A program made the translations under genes and the position numbers. A DNA stretch of 10,249 bases, from the NCBI GenBank assembly GCA_013415595.1, contig JAAEEW010000167.1, positions 1-10,249 of the forward strand. Direction: 5' to 3'. This document shows, piece by piece, positions 1 to 6,071 of the stretch; position 1 is the stretch's first letter; every line of letters begins with the position of its first letter. The stretch comes from Methanosarcinales archaeon (GTDB lineage Archaea > Halobacteriota > Methanosarcinia > Methanotrichales > Methanotrichaceae). Below the pieces are notes generated by a model that did no database searches, was not told the DNA's origin, and was given only the letters and a program-made list of their open reading frames with translations.

Positions 1-1137
1 CCCCAGGGCCACGACATCATCAGGACCTGGGCCTTCTACACCATCCTCCGCAGCCAGGCCCTGGTGGGCACCCGGCCCTGGGACTCCATACTCATCAACG
101 GCATGGTTCTGGGCGAAGACGGCCACAAGATGTCCAAGTCCCTCAACAATTTCATCTCCCCGGAGGAGGTCTTCGAGAAGTACGGGGCAGACGCCCTGCG
201 GCAGTGGGCGGCCATCGGCGGCACCCCCGGATCGGACGTCATGTTCCGGTGGAAAGATGTAGTCTCCGGCAGCCGGTTCCACCAGAAGCTGTGGTCCATC
301 TACCGCTTCTCCGCCCCCTTCGCAAAGGAGGGCCAGGCAGAGCCAGGACAGGTGGATAGCTGGCTGCTGGCCGAGCTGAACAACCTGGTCTATTCAGTCA
401 CCGACGCCATGGAGCGCTTCCAGTTCGACGAGGCCTTCCGGGCGGTGAGGGTCTTCACCTGGGAGGTGCTGGCCGACGAGTACATCGAGCTGGTGAAGGC
501 CCGGCTGTATGGGGAAGACGGCCCGGCCCGGGCGGCGGCTCAGTCCACCCTTTACACCGCTCTGGATACCGTATCCCGGCTGATGGCCCCCTTCATTCCC
601 TTCATCTCCGAGGAGCTCTATTCGGGATTGACCGGAGAGAGCGTGCACCAGGCCTCCTGGCCCCGGGCCGAGGCCCTGCGGGATGTGGACCCGGCCGGCC
701 TGCTGATCAAGGACATAGCCGCGGCCATCAGGCGCTACAAGTCCGACCGGGGCATCGCCCTGAACGCCCCCCTCTCCAGCATCCGCATCTTCGCCGACCG
801 GAGGCTGGAGACTACAGACCTCCAGGGCGTGGCCAACTCTCCGGTGGAGGCCCGGGTGGGCAAGCCGGATCTGGAGACCAGGCCGGCAGCGGTCAAGCCG
901 GTGATGAAGGTCATCGGTCCCCGGTTCAAGGGCCAGGCTGGAGCCCTGATCAAGGCCCTCACCTCTATTCCAGCGGCAGAGATCGAGTCTCAGATGGCCT
1001 CGGGCAGCATAGCCGTCGACGGCCAGCCATTGGAGCTTTTGCCGGAGATGGTGGAGGTGGTCTACGAGACCCTGTCCGGAGGCCAGGCAGTGGACGTGCT
1101 GCAGGTGGGAGAGGCCACCGTACTGGTGAGGAGATAG
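1..1137 (+). CDS. valS: Valyl-tRNA synthetase, C-terminal part (5' end outside window)
   Basis: Class I aminoacyl-tRNA synthetase that charges tRNA-Val in the cytoplasm. The reading frame is open from base 1, so the gene starts upstream and only about 378 C-terminal residues are seen. It opens with QGHDIIRTWAFYT, typical of the ValRS catalytic domain, followed by the KMSKS signature (nt 127-141) that binds ATP, then DALRQWAA. The helical anticodon-binding domain follows (roughly nt 330-760, containing DEAFRAVRVFTWEVLADEYIE-like helices). The last ~110 residues are a short archaeal-type tail (KPVMKVIGPRFKGQ) rather than the long C-terminal coiled coil of bacterial ValRS. The HIGH motif and editing domain lie outside the window. 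It stops 4 bp before the CYTH gene, which suggests co-transcription. Identification is firm. Confidence 0.95.
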   Translation, partial: PQGHDIIRTWAFYTILRSQALVGTRPWDSILINGMVLGEDGHKMSKSLNNFISPEEVFEKYGADALRQWAAIGGTPGSDVMFRWKDVVSGSRFHQKLWSIYRFSAPFAKEGQAEPGQVDSWLLAELNNLVYSVTDAMERFQFDEAFRAVRVFTWEVLADEYIELVKARLYGEDGPARAAAQSTLYTALDTVSRLMAPFIPFISEELYSGLTGESVHQASWPRAEALRDVDPAGLLIKDIAAAIRRYKSDRGIALNAPLSSIRIFADRRLETTDLQGVANSPVEARVGKPDLETRPAAVKPVMKVIGPRFKGQAGALIKALTSIPAAEIESQMASGSIAVDGQPLELLPEMVEVVYETLSGGQAVDVLQVGEATVLVRR

Positions 1138-1141
1138 AGCC

Positions 1142-1669
1142 TTGATCGAGGTGGAGGTCAAGGCCCGGGCCCCCCCGGACCTGGAGCAAAGGATCCTGGC
1201 CCTGGGCGCCTCCCCCCTGGCGGTGGAGACCCACCGGGACATCTACTTAAACGGCCTCCCCTGCGATCGGGACTTCGCCCGCACCGACGAGGCCCTGCGC
1301 ATCAGGATCAAGGAGCAGGGCGCATTTCTGACCTACAAGGGGCCTAAGCTGGACTCCCTATCCAAGTCCCGGCAGGAGATCACCGTCCAGGTGGACGATC
1401 CCTCCGCAGCCGAGGCCCTGCTCTCCTCCCTGGGGTTCGTCCGGTCCATGGAGGTGCGAAAGGTGCGGCGGAAATACCGGCTGGGAGACCTGGTAATAGC
1501 CCTGGACCAGGTGGAAGGGCTGGGCTCTTTTGTGGAGGTAGAGGTCATGGCCCTGCCCGCCGACTGGGAGGGGAGACGGCAGGAGGTGCTGGACCTGCTC
1601 TCTCGCCTGGGGGCGGAGGAGCACATTCGGGCCTCCTATCTGGAGCTTATGCTGCAGAGGAAAAGTTAA
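1142..1669 (+). CDS. cyaB: CYTH-domain protein, class IV adenylate cyclase/triphosphatase-like (CyaB family)
   Basis: A 175-residue single-domain CYTH protein, the normal length for the family. These soluble enzymes form an eight-stranded tunnel and act on triphosphates: CyaB-type adenylate cyclase, thiamine triphosphatase or inorganic triphosphatase. Visible signature: ExExK at residues 3-7 (EVEVK); basic and acidic tunnel residues follow in RIRIK (53-57), TYKGPK (64-69), RQE (77-79), KVRRKY (107-112), the LDQVEGLGSFVEVEV strand pair (121-135) and the C-terminal helix ending in SYLELM. The TTG start is chosen because the ExExK motif must lie at the extreme N-terminus and no ATG/GTG precedes it in frame; GGTGAGGAGA lies about 10 nt upstream, inside the end of valS. 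Archaeal members are routinely named CyaB, but the true substrate in archaea is mostly untested, so the cyclase name should be treated as a family label. Confidence 0.85.
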   Translation: MIEVEVKARAPPDLEQRILALGASPLAVETHRDIYLNGLPCDRDFARTDEALRIRIKEQGAFLTYKGPKLDSLSKSRQEITVQVDDPSAAEALLSSLGFVRSMEVRKVRRKYRLGDLVIALDQVEGLGSFVEVEVMALPADWEGRRQEVLDLLSRLGAEEHIRASYLELMLQRKS

Positions 1670-1714
1670 GTTGATATCTCATAACTTCAATAAGTCGGCC
1701 CCTGGGGTGAGAGC

Positions 1715-2149
1715 ATGCATATCATTCTGAAATCGATTTTATGCCTCCTGGCAGTCTGTGTGGCCATGGTCTTTGCCATGGGCGCCGAAGAAGGGACAGA
1801 GAGCCACCCGGCTTCCCCGGCACTTGAATCGGAGAACAGCGGGTCGGTCATGGCCGATCCCGGTCTATCTTACGATCCGGCCAACTCCACGTTCAAGGTG
1901 GGTGGAGCAGCGGCAGCGGGAAATGATACAAACGTCAGCCTCAATCTCACGCTTGACCAGGCCAATCTGACCCTGGAGGAGAACGTGTCTGGAAATGTCT
2001 ACGACATCGAGAGCCACTTCCGTCCCAGGGCCACCTACCAGGTGGACAAGTACTTCCGGATCAAGCCGACCTACGATGTCAACAAATACTTCCGGTTCAA
2101 GCCGGCAGTCAGAGTCGACGACTGGCCCTTCGTCTGCAATATTGTATGA
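1715..2149 (+). CDS. Small secreted or membrane-anchored protein with sequons and C-terminal 12-residue repeats
   Basis: Family not recognised. The 144-residue product starts with a hydrophobic signal segment (residues ~4-23, SILCLLAVCVAMVFAMGA), so it is probably exported or anchored. The middle is low in complexity and carries six NxS/T sequons (N57, N70, N73, N77, N84, N90), suggesting a glycosylated outer-surface protein. Residues 96-131 are three tandem 12-residue repeats of the pattern Y-x-V/I-x-x-Y/H-F-R-x-K/R-P/A-T/A, followed by a partial fourth (VRVDDW) and a tail ending in a lone Cys (C140). A good Shine-Dalgarno (GGGGTGA, 1704-1710) sits 4 nt before the ATG. It has its own 45-bp upstream gap after cyaB and a strong hairpin downstream. 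It may be a surface-layer or envelope component; the function is unknown. The coding call is supported by RBS, signal peptide and repeat structure. Confidence 0.75.
   Translation: MHIILKSILCLLAVCVAMVFAMGAEEGTESHPASPALESENSGSVMADPGLSYDPANSTFKVGGAAAAGNDTNVSLNLTLDQANLTLEENVSGNVYDIESHFRPRATYQVDKYFRIKPTYDVNKYFRFKPAVRVDDWPFVCNIV
2000..2107 (+). repeat. Three tandem 36-bp (12-codon) repeats in the secreted protein
   Basis: The three units encode YDIESHFRPRAT, YQVDKYFRIKPT and YDVNKYFRFKPA with no gap between them. The core YFRxKP is identical in units 2 and 3, while unit 1 is more diverged. The alternating hydrophobic pattern suggests short beta-strands or a repeat for binding or assembly. A partial fourth unit (VRVDDW) follows. 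Confidence 0.85.
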
Positions 2150-2161
2150 GCGGGGCCTCGA

Positions 2162-2215
2162 GTCAGGGGCATGATAATGAAGGCATGAGGAATATCATGC
2201 CCTTCTGGCTCTGAC
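2162..2215. other. Intergenic hairpin between secreted-protein gene and presenilin-like gene
   Basis: A perfect 10-bp inverted repeat, GGGCATGATA (2167-2176) and TATCATGCCC (2193-2202), encloses a 16-nt loop. An additional outer pairing GTCAG (2162-2166) with CTGAC (2211-2215) exists, with 8 unpaired bases on the 3' side. It begins 13 bp after the stop codon of the secreted-protein gene. There is no T-run directly after it, so it is not a classical terminator. It could be a 3'-end stabilising or processing hairpin, or an operator palindrome. Confidence 0.6.
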
Positions 2216-2320
2216 CCGGGCCTTGCAGCTTTGCGGGAGGGTCCTGTCCCCACTTTTCCGGGAACTATTGTCCGGCCATTCAGGCGAGGTTTTTTAACCG
2301 TGGCCCATCATCACTCATCT

Positions 2321-3187
2321 ATGGCCCCCAAGATCGAAGCCTCAATGGTCGTCATGCTACTTTTTGTGGCCATCGTTCAGATCCTGGCCCTGGCTCTGAT
2401 GCCCCCCCTCCTGGCGGCAGAGGTTCGGGTCTTCGAGGACCCATCGTCAACCACCAACCCCCTGAGCTATATCCTGCTGGTTCTGGCCTTCACCGCCTTC
2501 CTGCTCTTCGCCGTGAAGATGGGCCGGGCCTGGGTGGTCTCCGGCTTCATCCAGCTTGCGGTGGCCATGAGCATATATTACGTCCTCTCGGCCATCATTC
2601 CGGCCGTCCCCTCCATCCTCCTGGCCCTGGGGTTGACGGCAGCCCTTCGCTTCTACCCGGAGTGGTACCTGGTGGACGCCGTGGGCCTGCTGGTCAGCGC
2701 CGGCGTATCCGCCTTATTTGGCATCAGCATGAACACCCTTCCGGCCGTCCTGCTTCTGGTGGCCCTGGCGGTGTACGATGCCATCTCCGTCTACAAGACC
2801 AAGCACATGGTGGACCTGGCGGAGAGCGCCATTCGCATGAAAGCTCCCCTGCTGTTCATCGCCCCCAGGCGTCGCGGCTACAGCTTCCGCAAGAACCATT
2901 CCGGAACGGAGAAGGGCGGGGCCTACTTCCTGGGGCTGGGGGACGCCATAATTCCAACAGTGATCGTGATCTCTGCCAACTGGTCGGTGGAGGCCTCTTT
3001 GCTCCCCATCCCCGGCCTGGCATTGAACCTCCCCGCACTGGGAGGAATGCTGGGGACCGTTCTCGGCTTCCTGGTCCTGAGCATGACCTCCCGGTCCAGG
3101 CCCCAGGCCGGCCTTCCCTTCCTGAACGGGGGCGCCATACTGGGCTTCCTGCTGGGCTGTGCTGCGGCCGGGGTTTCGCCTTTCTGA
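2321..3187 (+). CDS. Presenilin/signal-peptide-peptidase family intramembrane aspartyl protease (archaeal PSH)
   Basis: Polytopic membrane protease of the A22/presenilin type that cleaves transmembrane segments or leftover signal peptides within the membrane. From the ATG at 2321 it is 288 residues with about nine hydrophobic segments, the normal archaeal length. The two catalytic aspartates are in YD (Y152-D153, within LAVYDAISVYKTKHM) and GLGD (205-208, D208), separated by a hydrophilic loop rich in basic residues, as in the family. The third motif, usually PAL, appears as QAGLPFLNGG (262-271), where the LP part is kept. Start choice: the ATG at 2321 lies just before the first membrane span; a GTG at 2300 preceded by GAGGT (9-nt spacing) would add seven residues (MAHHHSS) and is an alternative; the TTG at 2231 is unlikely. 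A GGTTTTTTAA stretch 24-33 bp ahead of the ATG could also be a TATA element for a near-leaderless message. Substrates are unknown. Confidence 0.9.
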   Translation: MAPKIEASMVVMLLFVAIVQILALALMPPLLAAEVRVFEDPSSTTNPLSYILLVLAFTAFLLFAVKMGRAWVVSGFIQLAVAMSIYYVLSAIIPAVPSILLALGLTAALRFYPEWYLVDAVGLLVSAGVSALFGISMNTLPAVLLLVALAVYDAISVYKTKHMVDLAESAIRMKAPLLFIAPRRRGYSFRKNHSGTEKGGAYFLGLGDAIIPTVIVISANWSVEASLLPIPGLALNLPALGGMLGTVLGFLVLSMTSRSRPQAGLPFLNGGAILGFLLGCAAAGVSPF

Positions 3188-3228
3188 TGACCGGGGGGGA
3201 ACCTTCAAAACGGCTTGATACCGATAAC

Positions 3229-3236
3229 TTTTTTTT
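3229..3236 (+). terminator. T8 tract, candidate archaeal terminator after presenilin-like gene
   Basis: A run of eight T lies 42 bp after the presenilin-like stop codon. Archaeal RNA polymerase commonly terminates at U-rich tracts without a hairpin, so this is a plausible end for the upstream transcript. The same AT-rich patch lies 34-41 bp ahead of the next start codon and might instead contribute to a promoter. Confidence 0.45.
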
Positions 3237-3255
3237 GGTGTTATGCGCCTGAATT

Positions 3256-3263
3256 AGGAGGTG
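3256..3263 (+). promoter_or_regulatory. Strong Shine-Dalgarno setting the start of the zinc ribbon gene
   Basis: AGGAGGTG is a near-complete complement of the archaeal 16S rRNA 3' end. It is followed after 6 nt by GTG at 3270. It overlaps the earlier in-frame GTG at 3261, which therefore cannot be the real start. Confidence 0.75.
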
Positions 3264-3269
3264 GACGGC

Positions 3270-3461
3270 GTGGAAGAAAATACCATACTGGAGCAGTTCG
3301 TTCCCTTCTGTCCCAAGTGCGGGGACGAATGCTGGCCCAAGGAGCTGAGGAAGGCTCTGGACTCTGACAATTGGTCCAAGCTGGTGGTGGAGACCATTTA
3401 CTACTGCCCGAAATGCGACAACTACTGGAGTGAAGGGTTGGTCGAAAAGGGCTACAAATGA
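3270..3461 (+). CDS. Small zinc ribbon protein, coupled to the deacetylase gene
   Basis: A 63-residue soluble protein with two CPxC knuckles, C14-P-K-C17 and C46-P-K-C49, likely to hold one zinc ion in a ribbon fold; C21 is an additional cysteine near the first knuckle. No specific family is recognised. The start is GTG at 3270, placed by the AGGAGGTG site 6 nt upstream. Its stop codon overlaps the start of the deacetylase gene by the sequence ATGA (3458-3461), a hallmark of translational coupling. This suggests the two proteins are made in a fixed ratio and may work together, for example as a nucleic-acid- or protein-binding partner of the deacetylase. That role is inference. Confidence 0.8.
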   Translation: MEENTILEQFVPFCPKCGDECWPKELRKALDSDNWSKLVVETIYYCPKCDNYWSEGLVEKGYK

Positions 3462-4579
3462 TCTATCTCTACTACACAGATCAGTTCATGGGCTACAACT
3501 TCGGCCCGGAGCATCCCATGCAGCCAGCCAGGCTGATGCTCACCAACCGCCTGATCGAGGAGTTCGGCTTCCTCTCCGGCCTGGACGTGGAGCGGGTCAT
3601 CCCCTACTACGCCAGCTATGATGACCTGCTGGCGGTTCACGATTCCCATTATGTGGATGCCGTCAGATCCGAGGAGCCGTCCCGCTCCTTTGGCCTGGAC
3701 GACTACGACAATCCGGCCTTTCCGGGCATCTACGACTCCTCCCGGCTGATTGCCGGCGCCAGCAGGGAGGCGGCAGAGCGGATCGTCCAGGAGGATTGCA
3801 GCGCCTTCAACTTCGCCGGGGGGCTTCACCACGCCATGCCCTCCCGGGCGTCTGGATTTTGCGTCTTCAATGATGCAGCGCTGGGCATCTTTGCCCTTCA
3901 GAAGAGGTTTGGCAGGATTCTGTATATCGATATCGATGCCCACCACGGCGACGGCGTCCAGCAGATATTCTACTCCGACCCCCGGGTTCTGACCGTATCC
4001 ATTCACGAGACCGGAAAGCACCTGTTCCCCGGCACCGGCTTCGTGGAGGAGCTGGGGCAGGGGGAGGGGATGGGCTACTCGGTGAACGTCCCCCTGCCGG
4101 TCAACGCCTCCGACCAGGCCTTTCGCCTGGCCTTCGAGGAGGTCGTCCCTCCCCTCTTCGACTGGTTCAGGCCGGAGGTGGTGGTGGCCCAGCTGGGTGT
4201 GGATGCCCATTATGCCGACCGCATGACCGGCCTGAAGATGACCCTCTCCGGCTACCAGTACCTGGTGAAGCGCATAAGGGAGCTGGCGGATCAGAGGGCC
4301 GCCGGCCGGGTGCTGGCCCTGGGAGGGGGCGGATACAACCTGGAGGTGGTCCCTTACGCCTGGGCCATGGCCTTCCAGCTTCTGCGGGGGCGGGAGATGC
4401 CCCTGGACCTGCCGGCCTGGTGGGTGGACTTCATACAGTCGCATGTCCACCGCACTCCGGTCTGTCTGCCCGATCCCCTGGAGATAAGCCCGGCCGAGGA
4501 GGCCCGGGTTCTGGGGGAGCTGGAGGGAACCATCCACGACCTGAAATCTCTTTTGTCGGAGATCCACGGAATATTTTGA
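3458..4579 (+). CDS. Histone deacetylase family zinc amidohydrolase (AcuC-like)
   Basis: A zinc-dependent deacetylase of the arginase/HDAC fold that removes acetyl groups from lysine side chains or small acetylamines. All catalytic elements are present in its 373 residues: the His pair H124-H125 in GGLHHAMP, FCVFND (134-139), zinc ligands D160 and H162 in DIDAHHGDGVQ, the third ligand D249 in QLGVDAHYAD, and the transition-state Tyr Y293 in GGGGYN. The N-terminal PEHPMQPARL matches the HPE/P-R segment of AcuC-like enzymes. The last ~50 residues (after 320) form a helical extension. The gene overlaps the zinc ribbon gene by 4 bp and is followed by trm1 after 31 bp. Archaeal substrates could be chromatin proteins, acetyl-CoA synthetase (as for Bacillus AcuC) or acetylpolyamines; the sequence does not decide. 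Family assignment is firm. Confidence 0.93.
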   Translation: MIYLYYTDQFMGYNFGPEHPMQPARLMLTNRLIEEFGFLSGLDVERVIPYYASYDDLLAVHDSHYVDAVRSEEPSRSFGLDDYDNPAFPGIYDSSRLIAGASREAAERIVQEDCSAFNFAGGLHHAMPSRASGFCVFNDAALGIFALQKRFGRILYIDIDAHHGDGVQQIFYSDPRVLTVSIHETGKHLFPGTGFVEELGQGEGMGYSVNVPLPVNASDQAFRLAFEEVVPPLFDWFRPEVVVAQLGVDAHYADRMTGLKMTLSGYQYLVKRIRELADQRAAGRVLALGGGGYNLEVVPYAWAMAFQLLRGREMPLDLPAWWVDFIQSHVHRTPVCLPDPLEISPAEEARVLGELEGTIHDLKSLLSEIHGIF

Positions 4580-4610
4580 AAAATCAGCCTCCGGGGGGAC
4601 GTCGAAATTC

Positions 4611-5789
4611 ATGGAAGAAGACTCGAGCCGCATGGCAGTGGAGGGGGCCATCTCCTTCGATTCACAGGGCGTGTTCTACAATCCCCGCATGAAGCTCAAC
4701 CGGGACGTGGGAGTGGCCATGGCCCGGGCCCTTGGCCTCTCCGACTACCTGGACGCCCTCTCCGCCAGCGGCCTGAGGGGGCTTCGGGTGGCCAGGGAGG
4801 CGGAAGTGGAGAGGGTGACCTTGAACGACGTCAACCTCCGGGCCTACCAGCGCATCTGCCAGAACATAGCGGCAAACGGCCTGGCCAACTGCCGGGCGGC
4901 TTGCAGCAACGCCAACCTGCTGATGCACTCCCAGCACTTCCAGGCGGTGGACCTGGACCCCTTCGGCTCGCCGGCCCCCTTCCTGGCGGCAGGGGCCCGG
5001 TCGGCATTGTCGTATCTGTTCATAACGGCCACCGACACCGCTCCTCTGTGTGGAGCCCACCTCAAGAGCGGCATTCGAAAGTACCTGGCCCTGCCGGTCA
5101 AGATGGACCACCACCGGGAGATGGGAGCCCGGATTCTTCTGGGAGCGGCGGCCCGGGAGCTGGCCCGGATCGACAAATCCATGAAGCCCCTGCTCACCCA
5201 CGTCACCGAGCATTATGTCCGCACCTACCTGAAGATCGACCAGGGGGCAAAGCTTGCCGACCGCTCCCTGGAGAGGGATGTGGGCTACCTGGAGCTGTGC
5301 CGGGCCTGCGGAAGCTGGAAGGAACGGCCGGGGATAGAGTGCCGGCCCGCCGGAAGCTGTCCGGGCTGCGGTGGGCCCACCGTCGCCGCCGGGCCCCTGT
5401 GGCTGGGAGCCATCCACGACCGGGGGGTGGTGGGCTCAGCCCTCCGGGAGCTGGAGAAGGTGCCGGGGGTCGAAGGCCGGGCCATCAGGCTGCTTCAAAC
5501 CTGCAGCCAGGAGATCGACTCTCCCCTTTACTACGACCACCACCGCATCTGTCGGAGACTGGGCATAACGCCGGTAACTATCGATCTGGTGGTGGAAGAG
5601 CTGCAGAGAGCCGGCTGGAGAGCTTCCCGGACCCATTTTACCGGGACAGGCCTGAAGACTGACGCAGATATCGAGGGACTGCAGGCCGTCCTGTTATCCC
5701 TGGAGACCTCATCCCGGGAGTCCCCATCCCCGGAAAGCGGGGGCGGAAAAGGGTCAGACCTAAAACTTAATATGGGAGAAGATACGTAA
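4611..5789 (+). CDS. trm1: tRNA (guanine(26)-N2)-dimethyltransferase Trm1
   Basis: SAM-dependent enzyme that mono- and dimethylates G26 of tRNAs in the cytoplasm. Its 392 residues match archaeal Trm1 length. Visible motifs: EG at 11-12 and VFYNPRMKLNRDV (21-33), the family N-terminal signature; LDALSASGLRGLR (48-59), SAM-binding motif I; NDVN (72-75) for the ribose-binding acid; LDPFGSPAPF (115-124), containing the catalytic DPFG; and ITATDTAPLCG (138-148). A zinc-binding insertion has C230-x2-C233 and C250-x2-C253, with an extra C244. The C-terminal winged-helix-like tRNA-binding domain contains YYDHHRICRRLG (307-318). The last ~25 residues are Ser/Gly/Lys-rich and probably disordered. The ATG at 4611 is preceded by GGGGGGA about 10 nt upstream. 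It is likely co-transcribed with the deacetylase gene 31 bp upstream. Recognition is firm. Confidence 0.95.
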   Translation: MEEDSSRMAVEGAISFDSQGVFYNPRMKLNRDVGVAMARALGLSDYLDALSASGLRGLRVAREAEVERVTLNDVNLRAYQRICQNIAANGLANCRAACSNANLLMHSQHFQAVDLDPFGSPAPFLAAGARSALSYLFITATDTAPLCGAHLKSGIRKYLALPVKMDHHREMGARILLGAAARELARIDKSMKPLLTHVTEHYVRTYLKIDQGAKLADRSLERDVGYLELCRACGSWKERPGIECRPAGSCPGCGGPTVAAGPLWLGAIHDRGVVGSALRELEKVPGVEGRAIRLLQTCSQEIDSPLYYDHHRICRRLGITPVTIDLVVEELQRAGWRASRTHFTGTGLKTDADIEGLQAVLLSLETSSRESPSPESGGGKGSDLKLNMGEDT

Positions 5790-5790
5790 T

Positions 5791-5938
5791 AAGGGGTAAC
5801 TGCAATGATTCATTGCAGCCATTGTGGCACGAGGTGACGTTTATTACCCCCTTCATTGCTACTCCCTTCGCATCTCGTGCCATCCCTTCTAAAAACTTTT
5901 AGCGGGAGCTTACTTCGAAGGAGAGTTCACTTTGAAGT
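5791..5938. other. Cluster of inverted repeats; candidate structured RNA or regulatory region
   Basis: This stretch directly after trm1 has no credible ORF but contains five pairings. (A) AAGGGGTAA 5791-5799 with TTACCCCCTT 5844-5853, one bulged C. (B) CTGCAATG 5800-5807 with CATTGCAG 5811-5818, perfect, 3-nt loop, nested in A. (C) TGGCACGAGGTG 5825-5836 with CATCTCGTGCCA 5871-5882, 12 bp with one G-T. (D) the palindrome CTAAAAACTTTTAG 5889-5902. (E) ACTTCGAAG 5912-5920 with CTTTGAAGT 5930-5938, 9 bp with one G-T, 9-nt loop. A and C cross, so as RNA they would form a pseudoknot or alternative folds. It may be the 3' UTR of trm1, a small RNA, or a set of protein-binding palindromes. The strand is undecided. 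Confidence 0.45.
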
Positions 5939-5969
5939 TTGTTCTCCGGATTTGTGGCACCGTTTATTA
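5822..5969. repeat. Imperfect direct repeat TTGTGGCAC...CGTTTATTA
   Basis: TTGTGGCAC at 5822-5830 and CGTTTATTA at 5838-5846 recur as TTGTGGCAC 5952-5960 plus CGTTTATTA 5961-5969. The two copies share 18 bases; the first has a 7-base insertion (GAGGTGA) between the halves. The copies are 130 bp apart and flank the hairpin cluster. Confidence 0.7.
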
Positions 5970-5974
5970 GCTTC

Positions 5975-6019
5975 ATCCATCGGCCGCATCCATTAGTGTT
6001 ATCCATGTGCGCCGTCCGT
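5975..6019. repeat. ATCCAT repeats with exact 13-bp period upstream of npdG
   Basis: ATCCAT occurs at 5975-5980, 5988-5993 and 6001-6006, and a degenerate GTCCGT follows at 6014-6019. All steps are 13 bp. The bases between the repeats are not conserved, which is the pattern of protein-binding direct repeats rather than a duplicated segment. The array ends about 125 bp ahead of the npdG start. Confidence 0.55.
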
Positions 6020-6071
6020 GGCTTCGGGCAGCGGCGGCCAATGATCTTCAATCAGTGAATCGGGGGCAAAG

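Noticed and set aside
394..1242. 282-residue minus-strand ORF opposite valS/cyaB
   Set aside because: Antisense to two recognised genes and spanning their junction; composition (His, Gly, Leu, Arg rich) is typical of GC-rich antisense frames.
2231..2320. Longer presenilin-like protein starting at TTG 2231
   Set aside because: The added 30 residues are not hydrophobic, have no family resemblance and no ribosome site; starts at 2300 or 2321 fit better.
3452..4651. 399-residue minus-strand ORF opposite the deacetylase gene
   Set aside because: It is a shadow of a GC-rich gene: the sense strand carries a full HDAC domain with all catalytic residues, and the antisense product is low in complexity with no recognisable domain.
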